Assembly: GCF_003048405.1 (NCBI RefSeq)
Contig: NZ_PIQS01000001.1
Coordinates: 620,001-684,000 of the forward strand
Direction of reading: 5' to 3'
Source: Campylobacter concisus
GTDB taxonomy: Bacteria > Campylobacterota > Campylobacteria > Campylobacterales > Campylobacteraceae
DNA length: 64,000 nucleotides
Part shown: positions 45,731 to 54,410 of the stretch, one piece after another
Position numbering within the stretch: the first letter of the stretch is position 1
Layout of the letters: every line of letters starts with the position of its first letter
Translations under genes and position numbers: made by a program
Notes under the pieces: generated by a model
What the model was told of the DNA's origin: nothing
Database searches by the model: none
The model's input: only the letters and a program-made list of their open reading frames with translations

Positions 45731-45959
45731 CCGTCATTTTACGCAGAGTGTAGCATACCAAAAGTTTATCATACAAAGGGTGGCCTAAATATCAATACAA
45801 AAGCCCAAGTCATAAGCTCTCAAACGGGCTATGCCTATACCAAATCTATATGTAGCTGGTGAGATCACAGGTGGCGTTCATGAGCCACAGCCGTCTAGGG
45901 TCGTCGTGATAACTGACCGCTTGACATTTGGTATGATCGCTGCTGAGACTATCGGCTAG
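45731..45959 (+). pseudogene. 3' remnant of a flavocytochrome c (fumarate/urocanate reductase type)
   Basis: First frame, from 45731: PSFYAECSIPKVYHTKGGLN followed by INTKAQVISSQTG, matching the F-Y-A...H-H-T-x-G-G-L-x-I-N-T region of FAD-dependent fumarate reductases. After a +1 shift at about 45815-45831: MPIPNLYVAGEITGGVHEPQ and later TFGMIAAETIG then TAG, matching the P-I-P-G-L-Y-A-A-G-E-V-T-G-G-V-H end. Only about the last 75 codons remain and a key stretch after GGVH is altered. Clearly decayed. Confidence 0.8.
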
Positions 45960-45986
45960 AAAGAGGTGGCAGGCGTTTGCTTGCCA

Positions 45987-46214
45987 CTATAAATTTTTAA
46001 ATCTATAAACTCCGTTTTTTACTCGTTCAAAAATTTTCTTCTCTTCAAGTAACTTAAACGTGCTTATCACGGTTGGTTTGCTCACATCTAGCTTTTCACA
46101 AATTTCTGAAATTTTTACTACAATAAAGCCATTTTCATCACAGCTTTTAACTAGCAAATTTATAATTTCTACCTTTTTCTCACCAATGATTGCCTTGTAA
46201 ATTTCTTCATTCAT
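45987..46214 (-). CDS. Small winged-helix DNA-binding protein
   Basis: A 75-residue protein. ISEICEKLDVSKPTVISTFKLLEEKKIFERV fits a winged helix-turn-helix as in ArsR/MarR-like and RepL-type proteins (landmark). NGVYRFKNL closes the wing. No sensor domain is present. It lies one base after dgkA on the same strand. Target unknown; it could be a regulator or a plasmid-replication-protein relative now in the chromosome. Confidence 0.65.
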   Translation of the reverse strand: MNEEIYKAIIGEKKVEIINLLVKSCDENGFIVVKISEICEKLDVSKPTVISTFKLLEEKKIFERVKNGVYRFKNL

Positions 46215-46215
46215 A

Positions 46216-46581
46216 CTAGCCCCAAATTTTATACCCTATTGCCACGCACCAAAGCGCGCCACATAAGAAATTTGCGATCATCACAGCTGCACTTCCTGCA
46301 TCTTTTGCCGCCTTTGCTAGGGTGTGATAGTCTGGGCTTGCAAGATCAGTTACTCGCTCTAAGCCCGAGTTTAGGCACTCGCAAACTAGCACAAATGCCA
46401 TGCTAAAGATCAAAAATAGATTAAAAACAAGGCCAAAATTCCAAAAAAATAGCGAGATCGTAGTTACCAAAAATATATAAATTTCTATTCGAAAGCTCTT
46501 TTCGTTTTTAAAAATTTCAGCCAAACCCTCTCTTGCGTAGCCAAAATTTTTAAAAAATTTATACTCTGGCTGGTTTCTCAT
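46216..46581 (-). CDS. dgkA: Diacylglycerol kinase
   Basis: DgkA phosphorylates diacylglycerol for lipid recycling in the inner membrane. The 121-residue, three-helix protein has FGYAREGLAEIFKNEKSFRIE, CECLNSGLERVTDLASPDYH with the catalytic E-x-x-N-S-G-x-E region, and KDAGSAAVMIAN. ATG 46581 follows AAAGGA; a longer frame from 46608 is rejected. Confidence 0.92.
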   Translation of the reverse strand: MRNQPEYKFFKNFGYAREGLAEIFKNEKSFRIEIYIFLVTTISLFFWNFGLVFNLFLIFSMAFVLVCECLNSGLERVTDLASPDYHTLAKAAKDAGSAAVMIANFLCGALWCVAIGYKIWG

Positions 46582-46634
46582 AATTTTCCTTTTTGTGATT
46601 TTTGGCATAATTATAATTAAAAAAAGGATGAAAT

Positions 46635-47393
46635 TTGAAACTTATTAGCTGGAATGTAAATGGCCTTAGAGCACTTGTAACAAAAGATGGTTTTGCATGG
46701 CTTACTGAGCAAAAGCCTGATTTTTTGGCGCTTCAAGAGATTAAAGTTAAAGAAAGTGATGTGCCAAAAGAAATTTATAACCTTGGCTTTAAAGATATAA
46801 GCGTAAACTCAGGCGAGAGGGCCGGATACTCTGGTGTGATGAGCCTAGCAAATTTTGACATTTCTACACAAAAGGCAGCCTTCTTTGATGACACGGAGGG
46901 GCGTGTTTTGGAGCATAGATTTGGCGATATTGTACTTTTTAATATCTATTTTCCAAACGGACAAAAGGATGACGAGCGCCTAGCCTATAAAATGGACTTT
47001 TACGAGAAATTTCTAGCTTACTGCAAAGAACTTGTAAAAAGCGGTAAAGAGGTGATATTTTGCGGTGATGTAAATACCGCTCACCGTGAGATCGACCTTA
47101 AAAATCCAAAGGCAAATGCCAAAACTTCTGGCTTTTTACCTATCGAGCGAGCATGGATCGATGAGGTGCTAAAAAGTGGCTTTATAGATACTTTTAGAGC
47201 TATAAATGGCGACGTAGCAGACGCTTACTCGTGGTGGAGCTACCGCTTTAATGCAAGGGCTAAAAACGTCGGTTGGAGAATTGATTATTTTTTTATTTCG
47301 CAAGGATTAAAAGATAGGCTAAAAGACGCATTTATCTTGCCAGAGATCACAGGCAGCGATCACTGCCCAGTTGGGATAGATATAGAAATTTAG
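46635..47393 (+). CDS. xth: Exodeoxyribonuclease III, TTG start
   Basis: An AP endonuclease and 3'-5' exonuclease of 252 residues. KLISWNVNGLRA, LALQEIKVKESDVP, FCGDVNTAHREIDLKNPK and ITGSDHCPVGIDI carry the metal-binding and catalytic residues. The TTG start has AAAAGGA upstream. It is divergent from dgkA and ends three bases from the EAL gene on the other strand. Confidence 0.95.
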   Translation: MKLISWNVNGLRALVTKDGFAWLTEQKPDFLALQEIKVKESDVPKEIYNLGFKDISVNSGERAGYSGVMSLANFDISTQKAAFFDDTEGRVLEHRFGDIVLFNIYFPNGQKDDERLAYKMDFYEKFLAYCKELVKSGKEVIFCGDVNTAHREIDLKNPKANAKTSGFLPIERAWIDEVLKSGFIDTFRAINGDVADAYSWWSYRFNARAKNVGWRIDYFFISQGLKDRLKDAFILPEITGSDHCPVGIDIEI

Positions 47394-47396
47394 CCA

Positions 47397-49817
47397 CTAT
47401 TCCATTCTGCGAGGCTTGCCCAGTAAGAAACCTTGTGCGTAAGGTATTCCAAAATTTTTGATTTGGTTTAAAATTTCTTCTGAGCTTGCGAACTCGGCTA
47501 CTATTTTGTAGCCTTGTTTTTTTGCAAAGCTTACGATGGTTTCTACTAGAACTCTAGCATTTTCGTCAAATGGAAGTTTCTTGATTATCGAGCCATCTAT
47601 CTTTATAGTGTCTATATCAAGCTCCAAAATTCGGTAATAGTTTGAGTATCCTGAGCCAAAGTCATCAATCGAAATTTTACATCCATAGCCCTTGACGCGT
47701 TTTATAAAAGAATTTACCGCAACATAGTCGCTAAGCTCTTCACTCTCTAGCATTTCAAAGCAAATTTTATTAGGATCTTTGCACTCGTTTAGCTTGCTCT
47801 CTATAAGCTCCCTCATACTAGCATCAGCAATATCGGTAATTGATAAATTTATCGAGAACATATAATCTGGATATCTCTTGGCTAGATCAAACGCAAGACT
47901 TATCACCTTTTTGGTTATCTGCGGATATAGTTGCGTTTTCATGGCAATATCTAAAAATTCGCCCGGATAGTGTATCTTGCCATTTTGATCGATTATACGA
48001 ACCAAAACTTCATAATATTTTGCTTCGGTCTCATTTTCTTCTAAGTTAAAGATACCTTGTGCTTCTACTATGACTCTATCGTTTTCTAACGCATCTTCGA
48101 TTAGCTGAACTGCCAGCTGGTTTTTGTGATATTTCATCTCAATGGCGTCATTTTCTAGATAGTAGTAAATATTGCTACCATTTTCTATTGCGAGCTGATT
48201 TGCAAGGACTGATTGCATTAGGCGGTTAGTTTGTGGGGTATCATTTGGCAATGAAACACCAAATACCATCTTTATGCCTGGTAAATTTTCAAATTTTTCA
48301 TCAATAGCGACATTTATTCTATTTGAACCAAAATATTCTCTTATATATTCAATATCTCTTACGATATTATCACCTTCATACCATATATAAAATGCGTCAT
48401 CTTGAAATCTAAATAGCTTTGCTTTTATCTCAGAAGTATCTATACAAAGCTTTAGTGTATCAGCTACTGCTTTTAGCATTGCATCGATAATCTTAGTTTG
48501 ATAAAAGAATCTTAAAATTTTAAAATTCTTAATGCTTAAGCAAATTAGCACTCCATCTTTTTGTGCGTCTAAAATTTCAGTTAAAGCAAAGTAGTTGCCA
48601 AAGCCTGTTAGCTTATCGATTGAAGATTGTATTTTTATTTGTTCATTTTTTTGGGTTAGCTCGTTTAATATCAGTGTCTCTTTAGTCCTATCAAGTTTTA
48701 CCGCTATATAGCCCTCAAATTTATTCTTAAAGAAAAATGGTAAAAATTTTACCTTTTCATATAAAAAATCACCGCTTTTTGTTCTACTTATAAGCTCATC
48801 GCTCTCCCAAGGTAGAGATTTTTGCACAGCCTCTTTTATGGATTCATAAAAGCTTTGCGGGTGCATATATGATTTTAGTATTCTAGGGTTTTTGCCTATT
48901 AATTCTTTTAGCTTGTAGCCAGTTTTTTCTTCAAAGGTTTTATTTACATATGAAATTCTATTGTCTTTGTCACAATAGATAATAGAACTATGATCGTTTT
49001 CAATTGTAGAACTTAGGAGTTTTATCTGTCTTAAGCGTCCTGAGGCCATTTTGATTTGATAGAGACCAAATGAACAAAATATTATAAATGTAAGTAGGCA
49101 AATTATCTGAGCTATTTTTGCGTTATTCACCTCATCAGAGTGAAATTCTAGGATTTTGTTTCTAAAATTTTCTATCAGATTATCAAGATGTAGCTCTTTT
49201 ACACTATTTGAGATTGTATGTAAAGTTTTTGTAGCTTGAGCTGCATAAAGTATCTTGTCTAATAGATTTTGAGCTTTTTGGTTATCTTTATACTCGTTTT
49301 TATACATTTTTATTTGCTTTGAAATTTCATCTATTACTTCAGGACTAAGCATCAAAGCACCTTTTATCGCATAAAATATAGGCTCAAGCTTGTTTGGAAG
49401 TGCGAGATTTTGTATTTCATATTGACTTATTTGGATATAAGAATCTATAGATGAGTTTACATAAGCTGATCTTTGTAAAAAAAATACTTTTTTACTAAAT
49501 ACATCTCTTATGTTTTGTAGATCTTTTGTTATTTCATTTTGATGAAATAACAGCATCTCATCACTAAGCATTGAAAGGTTGCTCAAATTTGTATCAAAAG
49601 AATTTATGTCAGCATTGAGTTTGTCGTAGTTTGAGATGTCATAAATATTATTTAAAGAAAAAGTTATCTCATTGTCTATAAATTTTAGATTTAAAATCCC
49701 GTCATCAAATTTATGAGCTGCACCAATAGCTATATTTGCTTTATATATAAAAAATGCACTAATGAAAAATATAGCTGTTAAGACGCTAAGTATGGTTTTT
49801 ATTCGTTTAGTACTCAT
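47397..49817 (-). CDS. Membrane PAS / degenerate GGDEF / EAL protein
   Basis: An 806-residue inner-membrane signalling protein. Order: TM helix (about 9-28), a helical periplasmic region of about 200 residues, TM helix (about 235-255), PAS (about 270-375, with YCDKDNRISYVNKTFEEKTG), GGDEF-like (about 390-540) and EAL (about 555-800). The GGDEF site reads FQDDA, so cyclase activity is unlikely. The EAL domain looks intact: YYEVLVRI (EVL for EAL), SINLSI, CFEMLESE, IDDFGSGYSN, TIKIDG, VAEFAS, YAQGFLLGKP. Likely a c-di-GMP phosphodiesterase. Its start overlaps the peroxidase gene by 11 bases. Confidence 0.88.
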   Translation of the reverse strand: MSTKRIKTILSVLTAIFFISAFFIYKANIAIGAAHKFDDGILNLKFIDNEITFSLNNIYDISNYDKLNADINSFDTNLSNLSMLSDEMLLFHQNEITKDLQNIRDVFSKKVFFLQRSAYVNSSIDSYIQISQYEIQNLALPNKLEPIFYAIKGALMLSPEVIDEISKQIKMYKNEYKDNQKAQNLLDKILYAAQATKTLHTISNSVKELHLDNLIENFRNKILEFHSDEVNNAKIAQIICLLTFIIFCSFGLYQIKMASGRLRQIKLLSSTIENDHSSIIYCDKDNRISYVNKTFEEKTGYKLKELIGKNPRILKSYMHPQSFYESIKEAVQKSLPWESDELISRTKSGDFLYEKVKFLPFFFKNKFEGYIAVKLDRTKETLILNELTQKNEQIKIQSSIDKLTGFGNYFALTEILDAQKDGVLICLSIKNFKILRFFYQTKIIDAMLKAVADTLKLCIDTSEIKAKLFRFQDDAFYIWYEGDNIVRDIEYIREYFGSNRINVAIDEKFENLPGIKMVFGVSLPNDTPQTNRLMQSVLANQLAIENGSNIYYYLENDAIEMKYHKNQLAVQLIEDALENDRVIVEAQGIFNLEENETEAKYYEVLVRIIDQNGKIHYPGEFLDIAMKTQLYPQITKKVISLAFDLAKRYPDYMFSINLSITDIADASMRELIESKLNECKDPNKICFEMLESEELSDYVAVNSFIKRVKGYGCKISIDDFGSGYSNYYRILELDIDTIKIDGSIIKKLPFDENARVLVETIVSFAKKQGYKIVAEFASSEEILNQIKNFGIPYAQGFLLGKPRRME

Positions 49818-50679
49818 TTAGTATCCTAGGCTTTTTACCATTTAATGTCAGAAAAAATGAGTATAAAGCATCAATTTCATCTTTGCTAAGAACGTATCCT
49901 AGCTGATAGTTACCAATAAAGCTTATAGCCTCTTTTAGATCGTTTATCTCTCCATGAGATAAATATGGAGCAGTTTTTGTAATATTTCTTAGTGATGGCA
50001 CTTTTCTTAATCTTTTGCTTGTATCTAAGGCAGAAATTCTTTCTCGTCCAATATCTTGTGTCAAATTTCCTCCCAAATTTCTACCATTGTGACAAGCGGC
50101 ACAGCCTATATTATTAAATATCTCAAATCCTTTCTTTGCACTATCATCTATGGCATTGTTATCACCTGATATAAAACGATCAAATGGCGAATCAACACTC
50201 AAGACAGCCTTCTCAAACTCAGCTATCGCATCTGCAATATTATCAAAATTAATTCCGTCATTATAAATTTTTTTAAATAAAATTTTGTACTCAGAGATGT
50301 TATTTACAGAATCGACTATCTTGTCGTTATCCGAGTTTAGTTCTATTCTAGAAGTTATGGACTCTTTTACTTGATCTTTTAAATTGCTAATCTTTGCATC
50401 GCTATAAAATAGATAGTTTGCTGCAGCATTTAATATGGTTGGAGGATTTAAAGTGCCTTTTTCCATGCTATCTTGGTTGCTTCCACTTAAATTCCAATAC
50501 AAGTTGTGACAAGTTTGGCAAGAGTAGTTTTCATTTGGGCTTAGTCTTTTGTCAAAAAAGAGTTTTTTGCCAAGCAGAGCCTTTTCTTCATTATATTTTA
50601 CTACTGTGAGAGGTTTGTAGGATTCATATTTACAAAATGAAATCGTGATGATAAATAGACAAAGTATAACGCCCTTCAT
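49807..50679 (-). CDS. Di-heme cytochrome c peroxidase-like protein
   Basis: A 290-residue periplasmic protein of the CcpA/MauG family. After a signal segment (1-16), KKLFFDKRLSPNENYSCQTCHNLYW holds the first C-x-x-C-H heme site and FNNIGCAACHNGRNLGG the second; KVPSLRNITKTAPYLSHGE holds a likely distal Met/His region. It is shorter than typical CcpA (about 320-330). It could reduce peroxide or, as in MauG, oxidise a partner. It is co-transcribed with the overlapping EAL gene. Confidence 0.88.
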   Translation of the reverse strand: MKGVILCLFIITISFCKYESYKPLTVVKYNEEKALLGKKLFFDKRLSPNENYSCQTCHNLYWNLSGSNQDSMEKGTLNPPTILNAAANYLFYSDAKISNLKDQVKESITSRIELNSDNDKIVDSVNNISEYKILFKKIYNDGINFDNIADAIAEFEKAVLSVDSPFDRFISGDNNAIDDSAKKGFEIFNNIGCAACHNGRNLGGNLTQDIGRERISALDTSKRLRKVPSLRNITKTAPYLSHGEINDLKEAISFIGNYQLGYVLSKDEIDALYSFFLTLNGKKPRILNEY

Positions 50680-50770
50680 AACGCCCCTAAATTTTAATTT
50701 CCTTTTTTATATCGGCAAATTTTTGATTTTTTATATAGTACATTATTTTATTGTTTTTTGAAATTTATGA

Positions 50771-50776
50771 TACAAT
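50771..50776 (+). promoter_or_regulatory. -10 box of the pseudopilin gene
   Basis: TACAAT 44 bp before the ATG at 50820, followed by a very strong GGGAGGAG ribosome site. Confidence 0.4.
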
Positions 50777-50819
50777 TCGCTCGATTTAGAAAATATTTAT
50801 ATTTCAGGGAGGAGAAGTC

Positions 50820-51257
50820 ATGAAAAAAGGCTTTACGATGATTGAGTTGATCTTCGTGATCGTTATATTGGGCATATTAGCTGCGGTTGCTATACCAAAA
50901 CTAGCTTTAACAAGGGATGATGCAGAGATATCAAAAACTGCTTCAAATATACAAACGCTTATTTCGGACTTGGGTTCTTACTATACTTCACAAGGCGAAT
51001 TTGCTTCTGGTTCAGATGCTGTTAAGAAGATGTCAAATGTAAAAACACCAGTAAAAGCAAAAAATGATGAGTGTTTAGAAGTAGGTACTGGAAATAATAC
51101 TAATGGAGAGATAGGCATCACCATAAAAACAGATGGCCTTTGCAAACAAGTTTGGGAATTACCTGGCTTGGCAGATGTTAAAACTCTAATTGAAAGTAGC
51201 GATAATAAGACAGCTAATACGCTTAAATTTGGCGGTATGGGCATAAAATATAAATAA
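50820..51257 (+). CDS. Type II secretion / type IV pilin-like pseudopilin
   Basis: A 145-residue protein with the class III signal MKKG-FTMIELIFVIVILGIL, cleaved after Gly4, Glu5 of the mature form retained, and a 20-residue hydrophobic helix. The globular part has two cysteines (DECLEVG and GLCKQVW), probably forming a C-terminal disulfide loop. No prepilin peptidase, secretin or ATPase gene lies nearby. It may be a minor pseudopilin serving a DNA-uptake or secretion system encoded elsewhere. Confidence 0.88.
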   Translation: MKKGFTMIELIFVIVILGILAAVAIPKLALTRDDAEISKTASNIQTLISDLGSYYTSQGEFASGSDAVKKMSNVKTPVKAKNDECLEVGTGNNTNGEIGITIKTDGLCKQVWELPGLADVKTLIESSDNKTANTLKFGGMGIKYK

Positions 51258-51263
51258 AATTTT

Positions 51264-51290
51264 AGCAAGGTTTTTTCCTTGCTTTTTATG
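51264..51290 (+). terminator. Terminator of the pseudopilin gene
   Basis: AGCAAGG (51264-51270) pairs perfectly with CCTTGCT (51277-51283) around six T, followed by TTTTATG. The 215 bp that follow are AT-rich with no gene. Confidence 0.85.
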
Positions 51291-51504
51291 ATTTTTGTCC
51301 TATTAAATTTTTAATATAACAAAGCCTGATAGAAATACGAATTTTTTACACAAATAATTTATATACATAAAATAAAAGCTTTCTAAGATTTAATGCGTTG
51401 CCAAAAGGTATCAATCCTAACTATACTAATAGGCAAGCTTTTTATTAAATTTAATTGATTTTCTTCTTTACAAATTTTAAAGATAAAAAACGTAAAATCA
51501 AACC

Positions 51505-52836
51505 ATGGATTTACTAAAAGACCCGTTAAATAAGCTCATCATCTCGCTTTCGCTTCCAGCTGGCACCGCAATGATGTTTAATACTCTTTATAACGTTACT
51601 GGTACATTTTTTGCAGCAAAAATTTCTACCCTTGCCGTAGCTGGTATGGCTATGAGCTTTTTGCTTTATCTAAGTATTGTAGGCATTGGGCTTGGTTTTG
51701 GCTCAGCACTAACTGCGCTAATAGGCAATAGTCTTGGAGCAGGAAAGATAAAAATGGCTAAATTTTATGCGGCAAATGGAGTTATCTTTGTGCTGGTATT
51801 TGCTATTTTTATGGGGTTTTGTGGCTATTTTTTAGCACCAAATTTACTCACTTTTTTAGGGGCTGATCATCACTATTTAAAAGAGGCGCTTGATTACGCA
51901 GGTGTTATCTTTCTTGCTGCACCGTTTTTCTTGATTATCAAATCTCTAAACGGAGTGCTTGTAGCACTTGGAGATACAAAAAGTTACCGCAATTGGCTAT
52001 TTTATGGCCTTTTTATCAACGCATTTTTTTGCTATTTTTTTGCATTCATTTTGGATCTTGGTGTAAAAGGACTTGCTCTAGCAACAGCGAGTGTTCAGCT
52101 TTTGGGCATGATCTACCTTTTTGTAAAAGTTAAAAAAGCTAAGATGATCGAGCCAAGAAATTTAAGCTATTTTGTGCCAAATTTTAGCATTTGGGCAAAG
52201 ATTACAAAGCAAGCTCTACCAGCTTGTTTGAACTATCTATCGATGTCGTTTGGCTCACTTGTGCTTTTAAAATTTATAAGCTACTATGGCGTAAATGCCG
52301 TAGCAGGATATGGTATAGCTTTAAGGATAGAGCAAATTTTGGTATTGCCGACCATTGGTATGGCTGCAGCAGTTTTAAGTATCGTTTCAAGAAACTATGG
52401 CGCTAAAAATTTTAAAAGAGCTAAACAATGCTATAAAATTTCGCTTCTTTTTTTGCTTATTTATTGTGTATTCGCTTGCGTTTTTATTAGATTTTTTGGT
52501 GAAGATATGATAAGAATTTTTGATGATACGCCGGCAGTTTTGGAGATAGCAGGGCTTTATCTTGGTATAAATTCTCTTGCTTACGTAGCTTATGGCACGA
52601 TAAATGTCTCAGGCAGCACTCTTCAGGCTATAAAACGCCCAGTGACCATTTTTTTGCTAAATGGATTTAGGCAATTTGTGCTTCAAGGATCACTTTTTTA
52701 CGCGGTAGTCTTCTATTTTGGTCTTGAGATAAAATTTATATGGCTGGCTCTATTTTTTAGCGTCTATCTCACAGCCATTTGTTTCGTCTTTTGGACGCTT
52801 TATCAGTTAAGAATGGCTACTGACGTAAGCTTTTAA
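51505..52836 (+). CDS. MATE family efflux transporter
   Basis: A 443-residue protein with 12 hydrophobic helices in two similar halves. LIISLSLPAGTAMMFNTLYNV and AALTALIGNSLGAGK-like segments (read as SALTALIGNSLGAGKIKMAK), GYGIALRIEQILVLPTIGMA and VSRNYGAKNFKRAKQ fit MATE proteins, which export drugs or cations with sodium or protons. Its 3' end overlaps that of znuB on the other strand by 20 bases. Confidence 0.92.
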   Translation: MDLLKDPLNKLIISLSLPAGTAMMFNTLYNVTGTFFAAKISTLAVAGMAMSFLLYLSIVGIGLGFGSALTALIGNSLGAGKIKMAKFYAANGVIFVLVFAIFMGFCGYFLAPNLLTFLGADHHYLKEALDYAGVIFLAAPFFLIIKSLNGVLVALGDTKSYRNWLFYGLFINAFFCYFFAFILDLGVKGLALATASVQLLGMIYLFVKVKKAKMIEPRNLSYFVPNFSIWAKITKQALPACLNYLSMSFGSLVLLKFISYYGVNAVAGYGIALRIEQILVLPTIGMAAAVLSIVSRNYGAKNFKRAKQCYKISLLFLLIYCVFACVFIRFFGEDMIRIFDDTPAVLEIAGLYLGINSLAYVAYGTINVSGSTLQAIKRPVTIFLLNGFRQFVLQGSLFYAVVFYFGLEIKFIWLALFFSVYLTAICFVFWTLYQLRMATDVSF

Positions 52837-53623
52837 ATTTAAAACAAAAAGCAAAAAAGCAAAGTGAAGCAACTAAGATTATGCTAGCTCCGCCTGTTAG
52901 GTTAAAATAAAAGCTAATAAATAGGCCACTAAAGCAAAAAATGACTGAAAAGATAGTGGAGATTAACATCATCAGTCCAAGTCTTTTGGCAAAAATTTGT
53001 GCTAAATATGGCGGTATAGTAAGAAGAGCGATGACTAAAATAAGCCCAACAACACGAATCGTAGCCACCACGCAAAGTGCCATCATGCACACTAATAAAT
53101 AGTGAAAAAATGTTGTATTTACGCCGCGCAACTTTGCAAACTCTGTGTCAAAGCTAATAGCTACAAATTGACGATAAAAAAGGGCAATGAGTGCTAAAAA
53201 TAAGATATCTAAAATACTCATAAATGTTATATCTTGCCCACTTACTGCTAAGATAGAGCCAAAAAGATAACTCATGAGATCGGCATTGTATCCCGGAGTT
53301 AAATCGATAAAAATGATACCAATAGCCATACCAAATGCCCAAATAGCACCGATAACTGAGTCGATGTTGGTTTTATCTTTTAACGTGATAGTGGCGATTA
53401 TAAGGGCTAAAAAGAGTGAGAATATGCTAGCTCCAAGAAGTGGTTCGAGCGAGAAGAAAAAGGCAAGTCCTATGCCGCCATATGCTCCGTGCGCGATACC
53501 ACCAGCGATAAAGGTCATTTTATTTATAACAACGAGCGAGCCTATGAGCCCACAAATGATACTAACTAAAATGCCAGCAATAAAGGCATTTTGCATAAAA
53601 TTTAACTCTAAAATTTCACTCAT
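52817..53623 (-). CDS. znuB: Zinc ABC transporter permease
   Basis: A 268-residue inner-membrane permease of the metal-specific ABC-3 family. NAFIAGILVSIICGLIGSLVVINKMTFIAGGIAHGAYGG, VDTEFAKLRG-like segment (read as SFDTEFAKLRGVN) and LLTIPPYLAQIFAKRL fit ZnuB/MntB proteins (landmarks). It is the last gene of the operon, following the ATPase by one base. Confidence 0.88.
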   Translation of the reverse strand: MSEILELNFMQNAFIAGILVSIICGLIGSLVVINKMTFIAGGIAHGAYGGIGLAFFFSLEPLLGASIFSLFLALIIATITLKDKTNIDSVIGAIWAFGMAIGIIFIDLTPGYNADLMSYLFGSILAVSGQDITFMSILDILFLALIALFYRQFVAISFDTEFAKLRGVNTTFFHYLLVCMMALCVVATIRVVGLILVIALLTIPPYLAQIFAKRLGLMMLISTIFSVIFCFSGLFISFYFNLTGGASIILVASLCFFAFCFKFKSLRQ

Positions 53624-53624
53624 T

Positions 53625-54410
53625 TCATCTCTTTAGCTTAAAAACATTACTTTTGATTTTGCACTCACATTCGCCAAGTGCGATCTCGACATCACAAAAA
53701 TGGCTATGAGATTTTGCTAAATGCTCTATAAATTCTCTTTTTGCAGTATCTTCATGAGTTCTATGAATATGTAAATTTTTACTCACGTAGGCGATTTTTG
53801 TAGCATAATTTAGCACGATATTTAGATCGTGACTTACTAAAACTACACCAACACCACTTGCATTTATATTTTTTAAAATTTCATAAATTTCAGCCTGACC
53901 CTTTGTGTCGATACTGGCTGTTGGCTCGTCTAAAACGAGGACTTTTGCATTTGCACAAAGCGCTCTTGCGATATATACACGCTGTCTTTGCCCGCCACTT
54001 AGCTCACCAATTCTAGCGTTTGCAAATTCTTTCATGCCAACTTTCTCAAGGGCGGCAAGAGCCATTCGTTTCTCATCTCGCGAATAAAAACCAAAAATTT
54101 TTTTATCGATTAGCCCCATTAAAACTACTTCTAAAACCATCATCGGAAAGCTTTGATTTGATAGGAAATTTTGAGGCACATAACCTATAAATTTACTGAC
54201 TTCGCTTGGCTCTTTCCCAAAGAGCTTTATCTCGCCACTTTGAGGCTTAAGTAGTCCTAAGATAAGCTTTAAAAGCGTACTTTTGCCACCACCATTTGGA
54301 CCGATAATAGCTAAAAACTCATCGCTACTATAATCTAAATTGATACCTTCTAAAACCACTTGCTTATCGTAGCTAAAGTTTAAATTTTTAATTTTTATAA
54401 TTTCTTTCAA
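53625..54410 (-). CDS. znuC: Zinc ABC transporter ATPase, TTG start
   Basis: A 261-residue ABC ATPase. Walker A IIGPNGGGKSTLLKLILG, Q-loop YVPQNFLSNQSFP, signature LSGGQRQRVYIARAL, Walker B VLVLDEPTASID and H-loop VLVSHDLNIV are intact. I chose TTG 54410, which overlaps the TGA of the preceding gene; the longer frame would run into the NicO gene. The C-terminus has a short His-rich tail (LHIHRTHED, KSHSHFCDVE), common in zinc importers. Confidence 0.9.
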   Translation of the reverse strand: MKEIIKIKNLNFSYDKQVVLEGINLDYSSDEFLAIIGPNGGGKSTLLKLILGLLKPQSGEIKLFGKEPSEVSKFIGYVPQNFLSNQSFPMMVLEVVLMGLIDKKIFGFYSRDEKRMALAALEKVGMKEFANARIGELSGGQRQRVYIARALCANAKVLVLDEPTASIDTKGQAEIYEILKNINASGVGVVLVSHDLNIVLNYATKIAYVSKNLHIHRTHEDTAKREFIEHLAKSHSHFCDVEIALGECECKIKSNVFKLKR

